Below are positions 12,507 to 26,513 of a DNA stretch of 64,000 nt, in pieces. Source of the stretch: Cornus controversa (lineage: Eukaryota; Streptophyta; Magnoliopsida; Cornales; Cornaceae); NCBI GenBank assembly GCA_026545225.1, contig CM048845.1:106219033-106283032 (forward strand). Reading direction: 5' to 3'. Position 1 is the stretch's first letter. Each line of letters starts with the position of its first letter. Made by a program: the position numbers and the translations under genes. The notes under the pieces are model-generated. The model was given only the letters and a program-made list of their open reading frames with translations, searched no databases and was not told the origin of the DNA.

Positions 12507-13010
12507 GCCCCAGTTAGGTTACGATTGGAGTGGTGGTGGTGGTTGTGGTTGGTGGCGGTGGTGGTGGTGGTTTTGCTGCCTGTGGTGGTGGTTGTTGGTG
12601 ACGGTGGTGGTGGTGGTGGTTATGGTTGGTGGCAGTGGTGATCGGTGGTTTCCCCCTCCCTTCTTTTATATATATTTTAAATACTAAAATTATCTATTTA
12701 ACCTTGCTTAATGGACTAAAATGCCTTTAAGTATACCCTATTTTTACATACTCATTTCTTCACTGTTATTACATTATATATAGATATATATATATATATT
12801 TAAAAATGTTAGGTCAAAAGTTAAAGGGTAGCACGATTTTTTTTAACTATTAAAAAGTGTTCTAATACGGCCTACTTTTGGCAAGATGGAATATATGTGA
12901 TATACGACACAAATCTTAAGGGGTGTTGGTGACAAAATTATATAAAGTTGTAACCGTGTGACAATATCTCAAACCTCAGGGGATATCAATGAAATTTATC
13001 CTAAATTTTT
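12507..13010 (-). mobile_element. Partial TIR-type element with GGT-rich interior
   Basis: A GGT/GGTGGT-rich block (12525-12645) precedes AT-rich DNA and an end that, read on the minus strand, begins TAGGATAAATTTCATTGATA. Similar ends occur at 57.17-57.24 and 57.5 kb. The left end is not visible, as if truncated at the junction with the peroxidase relic. Long Val/Gly/Trp open frames in the GGT block are compositional. Confidence 0.4.
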
Positions 13011-13108
13011 TAATTCAAGTTCAATGTAATTCGATTTTCAAAAGCTTTACATTTAAAAATTGAAAAAAGTAAAGTGCTAATATCATTTTCCTTTGTATTT
13101 ATTATTTA

Positions 13109-13200
13109 TTATAACCTATCAAGGTCTTCAATGTGACACTTTCTTTCTTCAATCTTCTTCGCTTTTCTCTCGAGCACACCTTCTATCACTTGCAGGTGTG
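13109..13200 (-). pseudogene. Lone peroxidase exon-2-like arm
   Basis: On the minus strand this reads as a short peptide with IEGVLERKAKKIEE followed by a decayed end. It corresponds to the right arm of the inverted repeats at 17.9, 30.3 and 63.6 kb, but here the left arm is missing. The neighbouring CTAAGGTAGCGT block (13248-13260) also accompanies the other copies. Confidence 0.5.
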
Positions 13201-13860
13201 TGTGTATATATATATATATACACACACACATATCACTTGAATTTTGCCTAAGGTAGCGTGTATATATTAATAGATATTTTTTTTCCCAAATAGATGGTTG
13301 ATAGATAGAAATTATATAAATTACGGCAAAGTGAAAAAACCTCCTTAATAACAATTTTGGCACCCTACACTATTCCCTTTTTATGCAAAAGCCACCCCAA
13401 AGTTAACGGCATCAAAAATCTAACATTAAAATGGTGCATGCAATGTTACATAACTGACTATAAAATTGAAATAACAAAAAAAATAACCTTTGATACCATT
13501 AATTGATATTCATTTTAATCAGATTAATTACACTCTTTCTATTTTCTCTCAACTCAATTATCTCCCTCTTCGACTCAGCGAGTTACCTTCTACTACGTTT
13601 ATTGACAACACTTTAATTCAAAACTCGTTACTTACGTAACTATAATAATTGAAATGATTCACATTATGAATTGGAGAACAAGTCAAATCGATGAGTCGAG
13701 CTCAGTTATTGTTCAAATACTTCGAAATTATGAATAATAATGGGTGTATTGTCGAATTTGAAGACTTAATACGCATTGATCGAAATTTTTGCAATAAGAA
13801 ACAATTTGAGAAGGCAAAGGAATTGTTTAATCAAATAACCAAGTATTAATCTAGTCACAG

Positions 13861-13980
13861 AGAATAGCCTCACTTAAGTGTAATTAGAGTCCCAACTTAG
13901 GCGGGCCCAGCTAGTCGAACTTGGTCCAGTCAACTAGTCAAGTCTTGAAATGAAATTTGTTACGATTAGCGGTTATAAAT
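13861..13980 (+). promoter_or_regulatory. Promoter of peroxidase gene 1 (TATA box, TGGGCC sites)
   Basis: TTATAAAT at 13973-13980 lies about 115 bp before the ATG at 14094. This puts transcription start near 14005 and gives a CT-rich 5'UTR of about 90 bases. Upstream, GGCGGGCCCAGC contains a GGGCCC core like TCP/site II elements. The same flank is found in genes 2 and 3 and in the 12.4-kb relic. Confidence 0.6.
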
Positions 13981-14093
13981 TGGGCGCCCTTCTTTCTTCT
14001 CTGCCCGTTCAAATTTTGCAGTTTGCGCTCCTCTTCTCTCACCAGACTCTTTCGTTTTCTATCTAAAAATTCTGTTCCTTCTCTCTACCTTCC

Positions 14094-16848
<2,755 letters not shown>

Positions 16849-17058
16849 ACATACAGAAGATAGATATACTACTACTACTGCTACTTTGTTTTTTGAGTTT
16901 ATAGGATTTGAGTTTGATGTATATATTATACAACAGACAGACTAAGTAGTAGTTTTGGTTTCTCAATTCAACTGTATATATATCATGTGTTGTGTAAAAC
17001 AATACATGTCGTGGCTTGCTAGAGTTGAAACAAACAGTTTATGGGCATTTCAATTCCT

Positions 17059-17064
17059 AATAAA
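17059..17064 (+). terminator. Candidate poly(A) signal of peroxidase gene 1
   Basis: AATAAA about 210 bases after the stop codon, in 3' flank conserved with gene 3, where the same hexamer is at 62148-62153. Confidence 0.4.
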
Positions 17065-17735
17065 CATGTATTTGAGTTTGTGATTGAATATTGCGTGTTT
17101 TGTGAGCATGCATGCATGGATGGATGCACATAATTAAACATATACAGGCCGCCATTCACAAATTGAAATTGTAACTCCCTTGATGCAGTGCTTCTTCAAA
17201 GTGTGTTAGTCAATAGTAACTCCATGTCTTCTATTTTTTATTTTTTAGTTTCCAAAGATTTCACTTTTCATTTCATTTGTCAATCTTTATATTATTATAT
17301 ATTTCAAACTAGAATGATCATCATCTAATGATAACAATTTACATTGCAGTATTGTGTAGAAAAAAAATAATTGTACTTTTACAGAAAAACATCTCTACCA
17401 TACACATCAGAGGTGAAGAAGACTCATAGAAGAAAAACAGTATATATTATTTTCAAAAAATCATGAAAAGCAAAAATAATATTATGATTAATTTATGTCA
17501 GAGAAGTTTAATAGAAAAAGGTACTAACCGAACATAATAACTAATTTCATCGAAAGAAGAATATTATGATTAATTTCGTAAAAAAAAGAACATAATCATT
17601 AAACAAAAATTCAACCGAAGGAAATAAAACATCATCGCATGAAGTATTCCACCGTTACAGAACAGAACATCAGTCATTAATTAAACAAAACAAAGATTTA
17701 TAGTACTAGTCTATATATGAAGGAAGGAAGAAAGC

Positions 17736-17738
<3 letters not shown>

Positions 17739-17779
<41 letters not shown>
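17739..17779. repeat. (TA)n microsatellite
   Basis: About 41 bases of uninterrupted TA repeat in the 3' flank of gene 1. Confidence 0.9.
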
Positions 17780-17783
<4 letters not shown>

Positions 17784-17880
17784 TACAAAATTAATATAAT
17801 AATAACCCATAAAAAGAAAACATACACCATTCCATACTCGATGATGGTGAATTTCCAATTAGCAGAAAAATGACAAAGTG

Positions 17881-17971
17881 AAAACGCTAAAAGGATTTAA
17901 TTTTATTGATATGGAGGAGGAGCTGGCCTTCACGCAATCTAATGAATAAAATTAAATCCCTTTAACGTTTT
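17881..17971. ncRNA. Peroxidase exon-2-derived inverted repeat H1 (possible hairpin locus)
   Basis: Left arm 17881-17907 and right arm 17945-17971 are complementary over 27 bases with two mismatches, around a 37-base loop. The left arm plus loop start reads as peroxidase exon 2 (KTLKGFNFID then EEL). The right arm reads the same motif (TLKGFNFI) on the minus strand. The left arm matches gene 1 exon 2 at AAAACGCTAAAAGGATTTAA (15079-15098). Transcription is not shown; calling it an RNA gene is inference from structure. Confidence 0.4.
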
Positions 17972-18369
17972 CAGTGTGACACCTTCTTCAATCTTCATCG
18001 CTTCATTCTCGGAGATACCTTCAATCTCTTGCAGTTATATATTTACCTTAGCTTTTATATATACATATATATAACTTTATTATTGCCCAAGGTAGCGTAT
18101 ATTATATGTATACGCTAAGGTTTCTTGGGGTTTACGGTTATACATCAACACACACATATATATAGCTTTATCAGTTTCTTCTTTCTACCAATCCTCGAAC
18201 TCCCAACGCTAAGGTTTCGTGGGGTTTACGTTTATATATCAACATATATATATCTATATATACACACACACTTCTATAACTTTATCAGTTTCTTCTATAT
18301 CAAGTTATCAACACGTACACACACATACAAAACTTTATCAGATTCTTATATATATATATATATACATAT

Positions 18370-19321
18370 ATATTGGCGGACCTATGTGAGAAAAATGGGG
18401 CATGGCAACCCTAAAATTTTGTAAAATTCCTATTCATATAGTTTAGGTTCTATAAATAATTAAGGCCGCTGATATTTTGATGACATCAGGCTCTCCCTTT
18501 TTTTCTTTTCTAAATAAAGTTTACAAAAGAAGAGTCTCTAGATTACATAATACTTAATTCTCATATTTTTAATACCATAATTATTCTTTTTTATTAAACT
18601 CAGAACACTTGAATTCACTCTCAAATATTTTCTCTCATATTGAAATTACACAGTATATATATACACATACACACATTATATGCAAAATATATTATATAAT
18701 AATTAAAAGTAAATTTAAATAAATAATAATATAATTTTTAAAAGTTTCTTTCTTAAAGTAAAAAATCTTTCCTTGACTTACTTATTGAATTATACAACAG
18801 AGTTTTTATTTAAGTAAAACTAGATCTTTTTCGCCCTTAAAAAAAAAAACTTGATTTTCTTTATATTTTCAATTCAATTAAATATTATTATGCATCATAG
18901 AGATTGTTTTGCTTTGAATTTAATGTCATTGATATAAAATTTAATTTCAATTCAAATACTTTTTTATCCTAATCACATACCTTTTTATCCTAATCATCAA
19001 TACTTTCTCAAGTCATTATTTTCAAAATCAACTCAAAAAATATATTTTGAAGAAAAAAAATACCATTACCATGAGAATTAAAAGCATTTAATAATTCATA
19101 GATATTTGAGATTTTTCCATATTATTTGTCTTAACAAATTCAATTTCTCTAACTCAACATTATATGATTACTGAGATATTTCATTTATGTATAGAGAGAT
19201 AAGATAAATGAATTTGCATTTTAGGGTCAAGAGTCATAACCTTAATGGAAAAGAATAATTATGACATTAAAAATATAATAACCAAATATTGTGTGGTGTA
19301 AGAACTTTTTTGTAATTTTAT
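18370..19321. other. AT-rich spacer with decayed repeat end
   Basis: GGCGGACCTATGTGAG at 18375 begins a block that recurs at 63934 (GGGCGGACCTATTGAG) and more distantly at 22625 (GGTGGACCTAGCATG); these look like ends of a hAT-type element. No gene recognised. Compound TA/CA microsatellites lie around 18340-18372 and 18655-18675. Confidence 0.4.
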
Positions 19322-19992
19322 TTTAAAGAAAAAATATCTCATGAGGTTCAGTTAATATACACCGACTTCCCCTCTTGTTTGTCATATTACACTAACCTCC
19401 CTTGAGATTTGAATACGAAATGACACAAACTTTCCTTCCGTTAGTGATTAACACAGTCAATAATGAAAAATTATGATATCAGCAATTTGTATATTTTAAA
19501 TTTCAGTTCTACCTTTGAAAAATATGTAAATATGTAATTATCTCTATGAAATCACGTGAAATACTTAGATACCATTTTTAACTGAATAAAGTTGACAAAA
19601 TTATTTCCTTTCTCTTCTTATCATTTCAAAAAGCCAAAATTGATCTCCAGCAAAGGTTACCGACGATAATTTCTGATGGCAAAAGAAAGAAGTGATAAGA
19701 TATTTTTTTCTTTCTTCTTTTTTCTTTTCATTATTACCCTCTCCCTACTTTATCTCTTTTCACTTAATTCAATCAATAGTTAGGATCTTAAAATTAGAGA
19801 GTTTAATTGTGTGACTTGCTTTCAATGGAACATATACGTGGTTTCAGAATTGGGTTTAGAAGAATTAGGGTTAAATTATTTGAATTGGAGATTCTGAGTT
19901 TAGTTTATGTAATAATTTTTTTTTCTTTTTGAATATTTTTTTATGTTTTTAAAAGTCACAGTACAAAAGTTTGTTATTTTGATTACATACAA

Positions 19993-20036
<44 letters not shown>

Positions 20037-20592
20037 TAGTATAGAAAATTACAGAACCAGGTAGTCAACCCATATATAAAAGCTAGTAGCCAACCAACCC
20101 ATTTTTGCTTTTCAATTCACGCCCACATATCTAAAAAAATTACTGTTATTCATTGGTTACATACATAAATACAAACTCATTTCAATTCATGAATTTGTTT
20201 GTTAAATTTGTGAATAGCAGACTTTTCACTTATTTATTTAAACTACAATAGAGTTTAAGTTGTCAAAAATATTTTATTTTTCATCAATTTTAGATTTTGT
20301 TTTCTAAATGAATTGTTGAGCTCATTGGTATCGTTAATGGCGGTGGAGCGAAAAGAGAATGGTGGGCAAACGTTAGAATACAATTGAGTAATTTGTCGCT
20401 TTGCTTTTATGAACGTATGAACAAAAATAATATTAAAAAAAGGAGGACAAAAAGATAATTTTGTTACTTTCGTTAACGACATCTACTTAATAACTCTGAC
20501 AAGGAAGGTCAGTGTAATTTGACAAATAAGAGGAAATGTCAGTGTTTATTGACTAAACCTCAGAATACATCAGTGTAATTTACCCAAAAAAT
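19322..20592. mobile_element. Mutator-like non-autonomous element with long TIRs
   Basis: The right end, read inward on the minus strand, begins GGGTAAATTACACTGATG and continues into TCTGAGGTTTAGTC. The left end (from about 19330) carries the corresponding CATGAGGTTCAGTTAATA block, then CACCGACTTCCCCTC against ACTGACATTTCCTC. TIRs of roughly 100 bp of this type are characteristic of plant MULEs. The interior is AT-rich with no coding region and has a TA/CA microsatellite at 19993-20036. The exact left edge is uncertain. Confidence 0.6.
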
Positions 20593-21659
20593 AATAAAAG
20601 AATTTCACTTTGTCTTTTTGGTCTTATTTCTAGAGTCTAGAATTAAAGGAATGTTAAAAAATTCCAAATATAGTTGCTATCAATTTCTATAATTTTTTCT
20701 CATTTTATGCATTTGGCATTTGGTGATTTATGAAATACTCTAAATAATATATAAATATTCTAATTTACATCTACTTTCCAAAATTTTAATGTTAAAAAAA
20801 GTCTACACAATATATAAATTACTAATTCGGTCCACCAAAAAAATTTCCTGATCCCACAATGTTTGCCATAAAACTAACCTGTTTGTTATAAAACCTATTT
20901 ATTTGCTTTTGTCCAAAATTGACCAAAAGAGGAATTTAAGAAAAAGAATATTTGTCGTATAAAATTGAAAGGATCATATATATTGTCCTCGTTTACTAAT
21001 TATGTGTATTAATTCATCTTTTGTTCATTATTTATTTATTTATTTAAAACAGCCAAATTAATATAACTTTATACTAGCTACGGGAGATCAAAATGATTCA
21101 TTGTAGTTATTGACTAGTCAAGAATATACTGCTATTCAGCACTGACATCTTAAAAAAACCAATTTTGAAGTATTCTACTACTGTGATCTCTCTTTTATTA
21201 TTATTATTTTTAATGATAATAATTTTTTTCTTTCTATTCATAGATTGAGTTTGGCCGAATCACGTATATCTTGTGTTTTGTGTACTTGTTTATGATTTCG
21301 TTCTACTGTATCGAAGGCAGGAAACAATATTTCTAACAATATCAACACACACATATATACTTTTATTGTTTTATGAGATGATCCGAAAGAATGTACTTTA
21401 TGAATTTCTTATTCATTTACCAATTCTCGGACTACCAGCCTAAGGATTAACCCCCAAAGAGCACATAAGAGGATCGATTATTGCTTTATCTGTTTCTTCT
21501 ACCCTTTTAAACACAAACTCTTCTTCTATATTATTTATATTAAATTCCATACATATTTTAATTATACATCTACCTAATCTAATAATCTATTCATCTAAAC
21601 ACAAACTCTCTTTCTATACTATTTATACAAAAATACATATACATTTTAATTATAAACAA

Positions 21660-21701
<42 letters not shown>

Positions 21702-22620
21702 GGGGAAGGCTAACCTCTCCTCTTTCGTGGGGAAGGATTAGCTTGTTCCCACTTTTTTTAAGACAAAAATATCGGTTATTAAAAATTTTGAAAGCATCAA
21801 TTTAATGGTTATTTGGCGATCCCTGTCTCGATCTCTAAAACCATGTCTCCATTTTTCTTGGTTCTATCCATTTTTTCGGCGGCCTTCTTCATTCATCAGA
21901 TAAATTCTAATACCAAATTTGACTCCGTATGTAGTATTTGCAAATTGCTTGGGATGCCAAGTTGACTTTATGCTAATACCCAATCATAAAGTCTGACTTT
22001 AATCCCCCTACAAATTTGATGGGTTTTGTATAAGTGATGAAGTTATTGAAGCCGATTAGTTGAAGGTGGAGATGAAAAAACAAAAGTTATAAAATGACAT
22101 AAATAAACATCACTTAAATTGTTAAATAATAAGGAGTGAGGGTTTTTTTTTTTTTTTTTTTGTTGTCAATTCTCTTCCATGACAGATGAGATAATAACTT
22201 TCTCTCCATAAATATAGATATAGATATGTTTAAGAGAATTGGTTAGTTATACACACATATAGATATATATTTTAGAAGTTGAGTTGAGAATTGGTTTGTT
22301 AGAGAAGTTTGTTAAAATGTTTTATATCTTTAAATAATATCATATAATAATAAAAAATCATGAAAAGTTTAAAAGAACGCCAGATTCAAACACTAATTAG
22401 GCTAGCAGTTCAGAAACTTATCATTAATTCTATATATATATATATATACAAACCGAACATATACAATCACTAATTTCATTGAAAAAGAATCAACTATAAT
22501 TATTAAACAAAATTCAACCTAAGGAAACGTCATTACAACAATTCTACCTTTATATTGATAGTAAACAAAGATTTGTACGATGACACGCAACACTCAAAAC
22601 AAAAGCGTACACACACGTGT
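20588..22620. repeat. Intra-window duplication, segment A (partner 24.05-30.11 kb)
   Basis: Matches segment B in order: TTTTTGGTCTTATTTCTAGA (20610 and 24068), GGATCATATATATTGTCCTC (20970 and 24421), CTTTATGCTAATACC (21966 and 25946), and the final AATTCAACCTAAGGAAAC (22511 and 29991). No gene is recognised within it. It contains its own extra block at about 21460-21950 that includes the end of a TA-flanked TIR element. Confidence 0.8.
21664..21950. mobile_element. End of TA-flanked TIR element in segment A
   Basis: A (TA)n run (21664-21698) is followed by GAAGGGGAAGGCTAACCTCT then GGAAGGATTAGCTTGTTCCC. These are the same terminal blocks as in the elements at 26478-29899 and 36309-37029. No opposite end is visible, so this is a fragment. 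Confidence 0.5.
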
Positions 22621-23592
22621 AGGGGTGGACCTAGCATGTGCCCAGGAGGGGCACATGCCACCCTAAATTATTTTTTTCTTCACCTATATATGTGTAGTTT
22701 TTTTTTAAAAAAATTTAAAAATATCTCCCCTCAATTTATTTTTTACCTTGCAAATTAGATGGGCTGTTTCATCTATTGGGTTAATACACTTTTTTTAAAT
22801 AGAAAATTTCAATTCTATTAGAGTCCATTACGTTTTATCTATTGAGTTAATACACTTCTTTTAAATAGAAATGTCCAATTCTCTTGGAGCCCAATAAGTT
22901 TTAAAAAATAGGAAAAAAAAATGGGGGTAAGATATAACGTAACAAGCCCTTGCTCTGTTGCAGTGACACAAACGTTCCTATTTTGTAGAGGTGTATATCA
23001 AATCCTTTCCTCTCCTCTCTCTTCTCTCCTAACCTAAAGTTTTTATTTTTTGATCTTTTATTTTCTTCTCTCTTAACCCATATCTGAACCTCATGCGATT
23101 GTTAATTTCTCTATTTTTTTCTTCTTTTTTCTTTGGGCCAAATGTAATAATATTTTGATATTGATAATGAGTTTTGACTTTCAAGTTTTATTACATCTCA
23201 AACTAGGATATTTAATTTACTGAATTTGGTAAAGCTATAATTATTTAGAAAATTAGGTCATTCAGAGATAGTTAATTTCGATTTTGAATTGTCTCATTAC
23301 AAAACTAAAGATGGTGTTTTACAGAAATTCATACATTGATAGTTGAATTGTTTCACCCACTTTGATGTGGGTTAAAACATTGGATCTTAAACCAAACATC
23401 GGATTAATAAGTAACAATAAAGATGTCTTTGTTAGTTAAGCGTTTGGAGAGAGAGTATGATTGCTTTGACATGACTCATAGTTCAACTAGTATTTAGATA
23501 ATTTTTGTTCTACTTTAAATGAGTATTGATATGAAATTAGATTAAGAATACTACACTACCCATTGAAAGATAGTGATTTTGCTATTTTTTTA
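22621..23592. other. AT-rich spacer with hAT-like end, no gene
   Basis: Begins with GGGGTGGACCTAGCATGTGC, a repeat end related to those at 18.37 and 63.93 kb. The rest is AT-rich. I see no coding potential before the peroxidase fragment at 23593. Confidence 0.4.
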
Positions 23593-23983
23593 GTGGAGGA
23601 GCTCCTTCGCCCATGACATCGACCTGGAGGGCTATTATGAGTAAAGAATCAAGCATTAATGGGATGAGTTATTACCAGGAATTGTTATCTTCTTCTATAT
23701 CATCTGGATTAGGCTTTGACTCTCACTACTATCAGAGTTTGCTGAGAGGGAGAGGACTCCTCTTTGCTGACCAGCAACTCCTGGCAAACGAGAAGACGGC
23801 TGAAGCTGCTAGGATGTATGCTTCAGATGCAGCTTTATTCAGGCAGGATTTTGCCAGGGCCATGGTGAAGCTTTCAAACCTTGGAGTGCTAACTGGCCGG
23901 ATCTCAAGGACAGGTCCGATTTAACTGCTCATTGGCTACTGTTTCTCCCAAATCTGTTTGAACATACAGAAGATAGATATAAT
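23593..23983 (+). pseudogene. Peroxidase exon-4 fragment (PER48-like)
   Basis: Nearly identical to the second half of gene 1 exon 4, running from GGAGGAGCTCCTTCG to the stop and into the first bases of the 3'UTR. It encodes MSYYQELL, FDSHYY, GLLFADQQL and the DFARAMVKLSNLGVLTG region. It carries TGG before AGG (Trp) as in gene 1's second 51-bp unit, which suggests descent from gene 1. A four-base CCGG insertion at about 23897 shifts the frame so the final RFNCS segment is lost. There is no promoter, exons 1-3 or proximal His. The left edge lies exactly after TTTTTTTAG, an acceptor-like sequence. Confidence 0.9.
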
Positions 23984-24047
23984 ACTACTATAAATAATTA
24001 ATTGCATATTTCTAACGAGAATTAAGCATATCCTCCCCCAAAATTAA

Positions 24048-26477
24048 TAAAAGAGTTTCAATTTGTCTTTTTGGTCTTATTTCTAGAGTCTACAATTAAA
24101 GAAATGTTAAAAAATTCAAAATATAGTTCCAATTAATTTCTATAATTTTTTCCCACTTTGTGCATTTGGTGATTTATGAAATACTCTAAATAATATATAA
24201 ATATTCTCAATTACGTCTACTTTCCAAAATTCTATCGTTAAAAAAAGTTTACACAATATATATATTTTTAAATTACTAATTCGGTCTACCAAAAAATTTC
24301 CTGATCCCACAATGATTGCCATAAAACTAACATGTTTGTTATAAAACCTATTTATTTGTTTTGTCCAAAATTGACAAAAGAGGAATTTAAGAAAAAGAAT
24401 ATTTGTCGTACAAAATTGAAAGGATCATATATATTGTCCTCGTTTACTAATTATGTGTATTAATTCATCTTTTGTTCATTATTTATTTATTTATTTAAAA
24501 CAGCCAAATTAATATAACTTTATACCAGCAACTGGAGATCAAAATGATGCATTGACTAGTCAAGAATATACTGCTATTCAGAGTTGGCACTGAGATCGTA
24601 AATAACCAAATTTGAAGTATTCTATCACTGTAATCTTTTTTTTTATTATTATTTTTATTTTTTTATGATAGTAAAATTTTCTTCTCGATCTCTCTTTCTC
24701 TCTTTCTGCATATAGGTCAAGTTTGGTGGAACTACGTATATCTTGTGTTTTGTGTGTTTGTTTGTGATTTAAAAATTTCCTTCTCTCTCCTTTGCACGTA
24801 GGTCAAGTTTGGCCGAATTACGTATATCTTGTATTTTGTGTGTTTATTTGTGATTTTCTTCCACTGTGTTGAAGGAAGGGAATAATATTTCCAACAATAT
24901 CAACACACACACACACATATATACAAGGAGATTACTTTTCTACTATTACACTCTATTTGTCTTTTTTATTTTTAAAAAATGACAAAAAAGTCCTAAACTC
25001 ATTAATGCATTGTCCTTTATTTGAGCAATACCATAACTACCCTTTACACTATACACTTTAACTTTATTTACCTTCTTTGCTTCTTTAGCACTTTTTTTCC
25101 CGTCCTTGTCAAAAGAAATAACTTTTTACCTAGATATTTTGTTTTATCTTGTCAAAAAAGATAATTTATTCAAGCGAGATAAATTTTTTTTTGGGTCATA
25201 TCAAAAGAGATAATTTATTCAACAGATATACCATTTTTTATTTTTTTTGGGTGTACTAATTTTTTTTCTATCTTATCAAAAGAGATAATTTATTCAATAG
25301 AGATAAAATTTTTTTTTTTGAAATTTTTTTTGGGTCTTATCAAAGAGAATTTATTTGGGTCTTTTATTTTTGGTCTTGTAAAAAGAGAGAATTTATTCAA
25401 TAATGTTATATTTTTTTTTTTGTCTTGTCAAAAGAGAGAATTTATTCAACAGTGTTAACTTTTTTTTTTCAATTCTGTCAAAAGAGATAATTTATTCAAC
25501 AAATATAGCTTATTTTGATACTTTTTTTTGGGTCCTGTCAAATAAGATAACTTTTATTTTTGGTAATTTTTTGTATCCTTTAAAGAGATTGAAAATAATG
25601 GGAGATAGATAGAGGATATCTGAAAGGATAGTTGTGTAATTTATAAAAAAAAATAATCTTTCACTGTTGAAGTTAAAGTTAGAAGTGTCATTTCATTTAA
25701 GATTAGAGTGCAAACATTAAAAAGTGGAGTGTGAATATCGCCTCCCCCCCCCTCCACACATACGTACACTTTTATTCCTTTATCAGTAAAAAGTTATTAG
25801 ATGGTCCGAAACCATGTAATAATTTTTCCTTTATCGATTTCTTCTTCTTTTACTAATTCTGGAACTCCCAACCTAAGGATTAACCCCAACTCCTAAGCCT
25901 AAAGAGCACAGAAGAGGAAATAAGTTACCTTCGGATGCCAAGCTCACTTTATGCTAATACCTAATCATAAAGTCTGACTTTGTGTTGCTTTACCTTTAAT
26001 CTCCCTACAAATTTCATGGGTTTTGTATAAGTGATGAAGTTGTTGAAGCCGATTAGTTGAAGGTGGAGATGAAAAAACAAAAGTTATAAAATAACATGAA
26101 TAAACATCACTTAAAATGCTAAATAATGAGGAGTTGGGGGGGGGGGTGTTTGTTGTCAATTCTCTTTCATGAAAGATAAGATGTTAGGTTTCTCTCCATA
26201 AATATTGATATAGATATGTTTAAGAGAATTGGTTAGTTATACACATATAGATATATATTTTAAAAGTTGAGTTGAGAATTGGTTAGTTAGAGAAGTTTGT
26301 TAAAACCTTTCATCTCTCTAAATAATATCATATAATATAAAAAAATCATAAAAAACAAAAATCCATATGTCAGAAAAGTTTAAAAGAATGTCAGATTCAA
26401 ACAGTAATTCAGCTAGCAGTCCAGAAACCTACCATTATTTCTAGTTATATATATATATATAGAGAGAGAAAGAGAGA
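24048..26477. repeat. Intra-window duplication, segment B (continues at 29900-30110)
   Basis: Partner of 20588-22620. It is interrupted at 26478-29899 by a TIR element, after which the match resumes (ATAATCACTAATTGCATTG, then AATTCAACCTAAGGAAAC). No host gene. It also holds the TIR element at 24927-25746, which segment A lacks. Confidence 0.75.
24927..25746. mobile_element. TIR element with internal repeat array
   Basis: The right end reads AGTGTGAATATCGCCTCC, and the block TAGAAGTGTCATTTCATTTA lies just inside it. The same blocks, inverted, form the left end of the related element at 55977-56750. The interior (25100-25600) is an irregular array of units built around AAAGAGATAATTTATTCAA separated by T-rich runs. 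Open frames rich in Phe and Leu are due to the T tracts. Confidence 0.5.
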
Positions 26478-26513
26478 GTAAAACTAACATCCCCTCTTTC
26501 ATGAGAAGGATAA

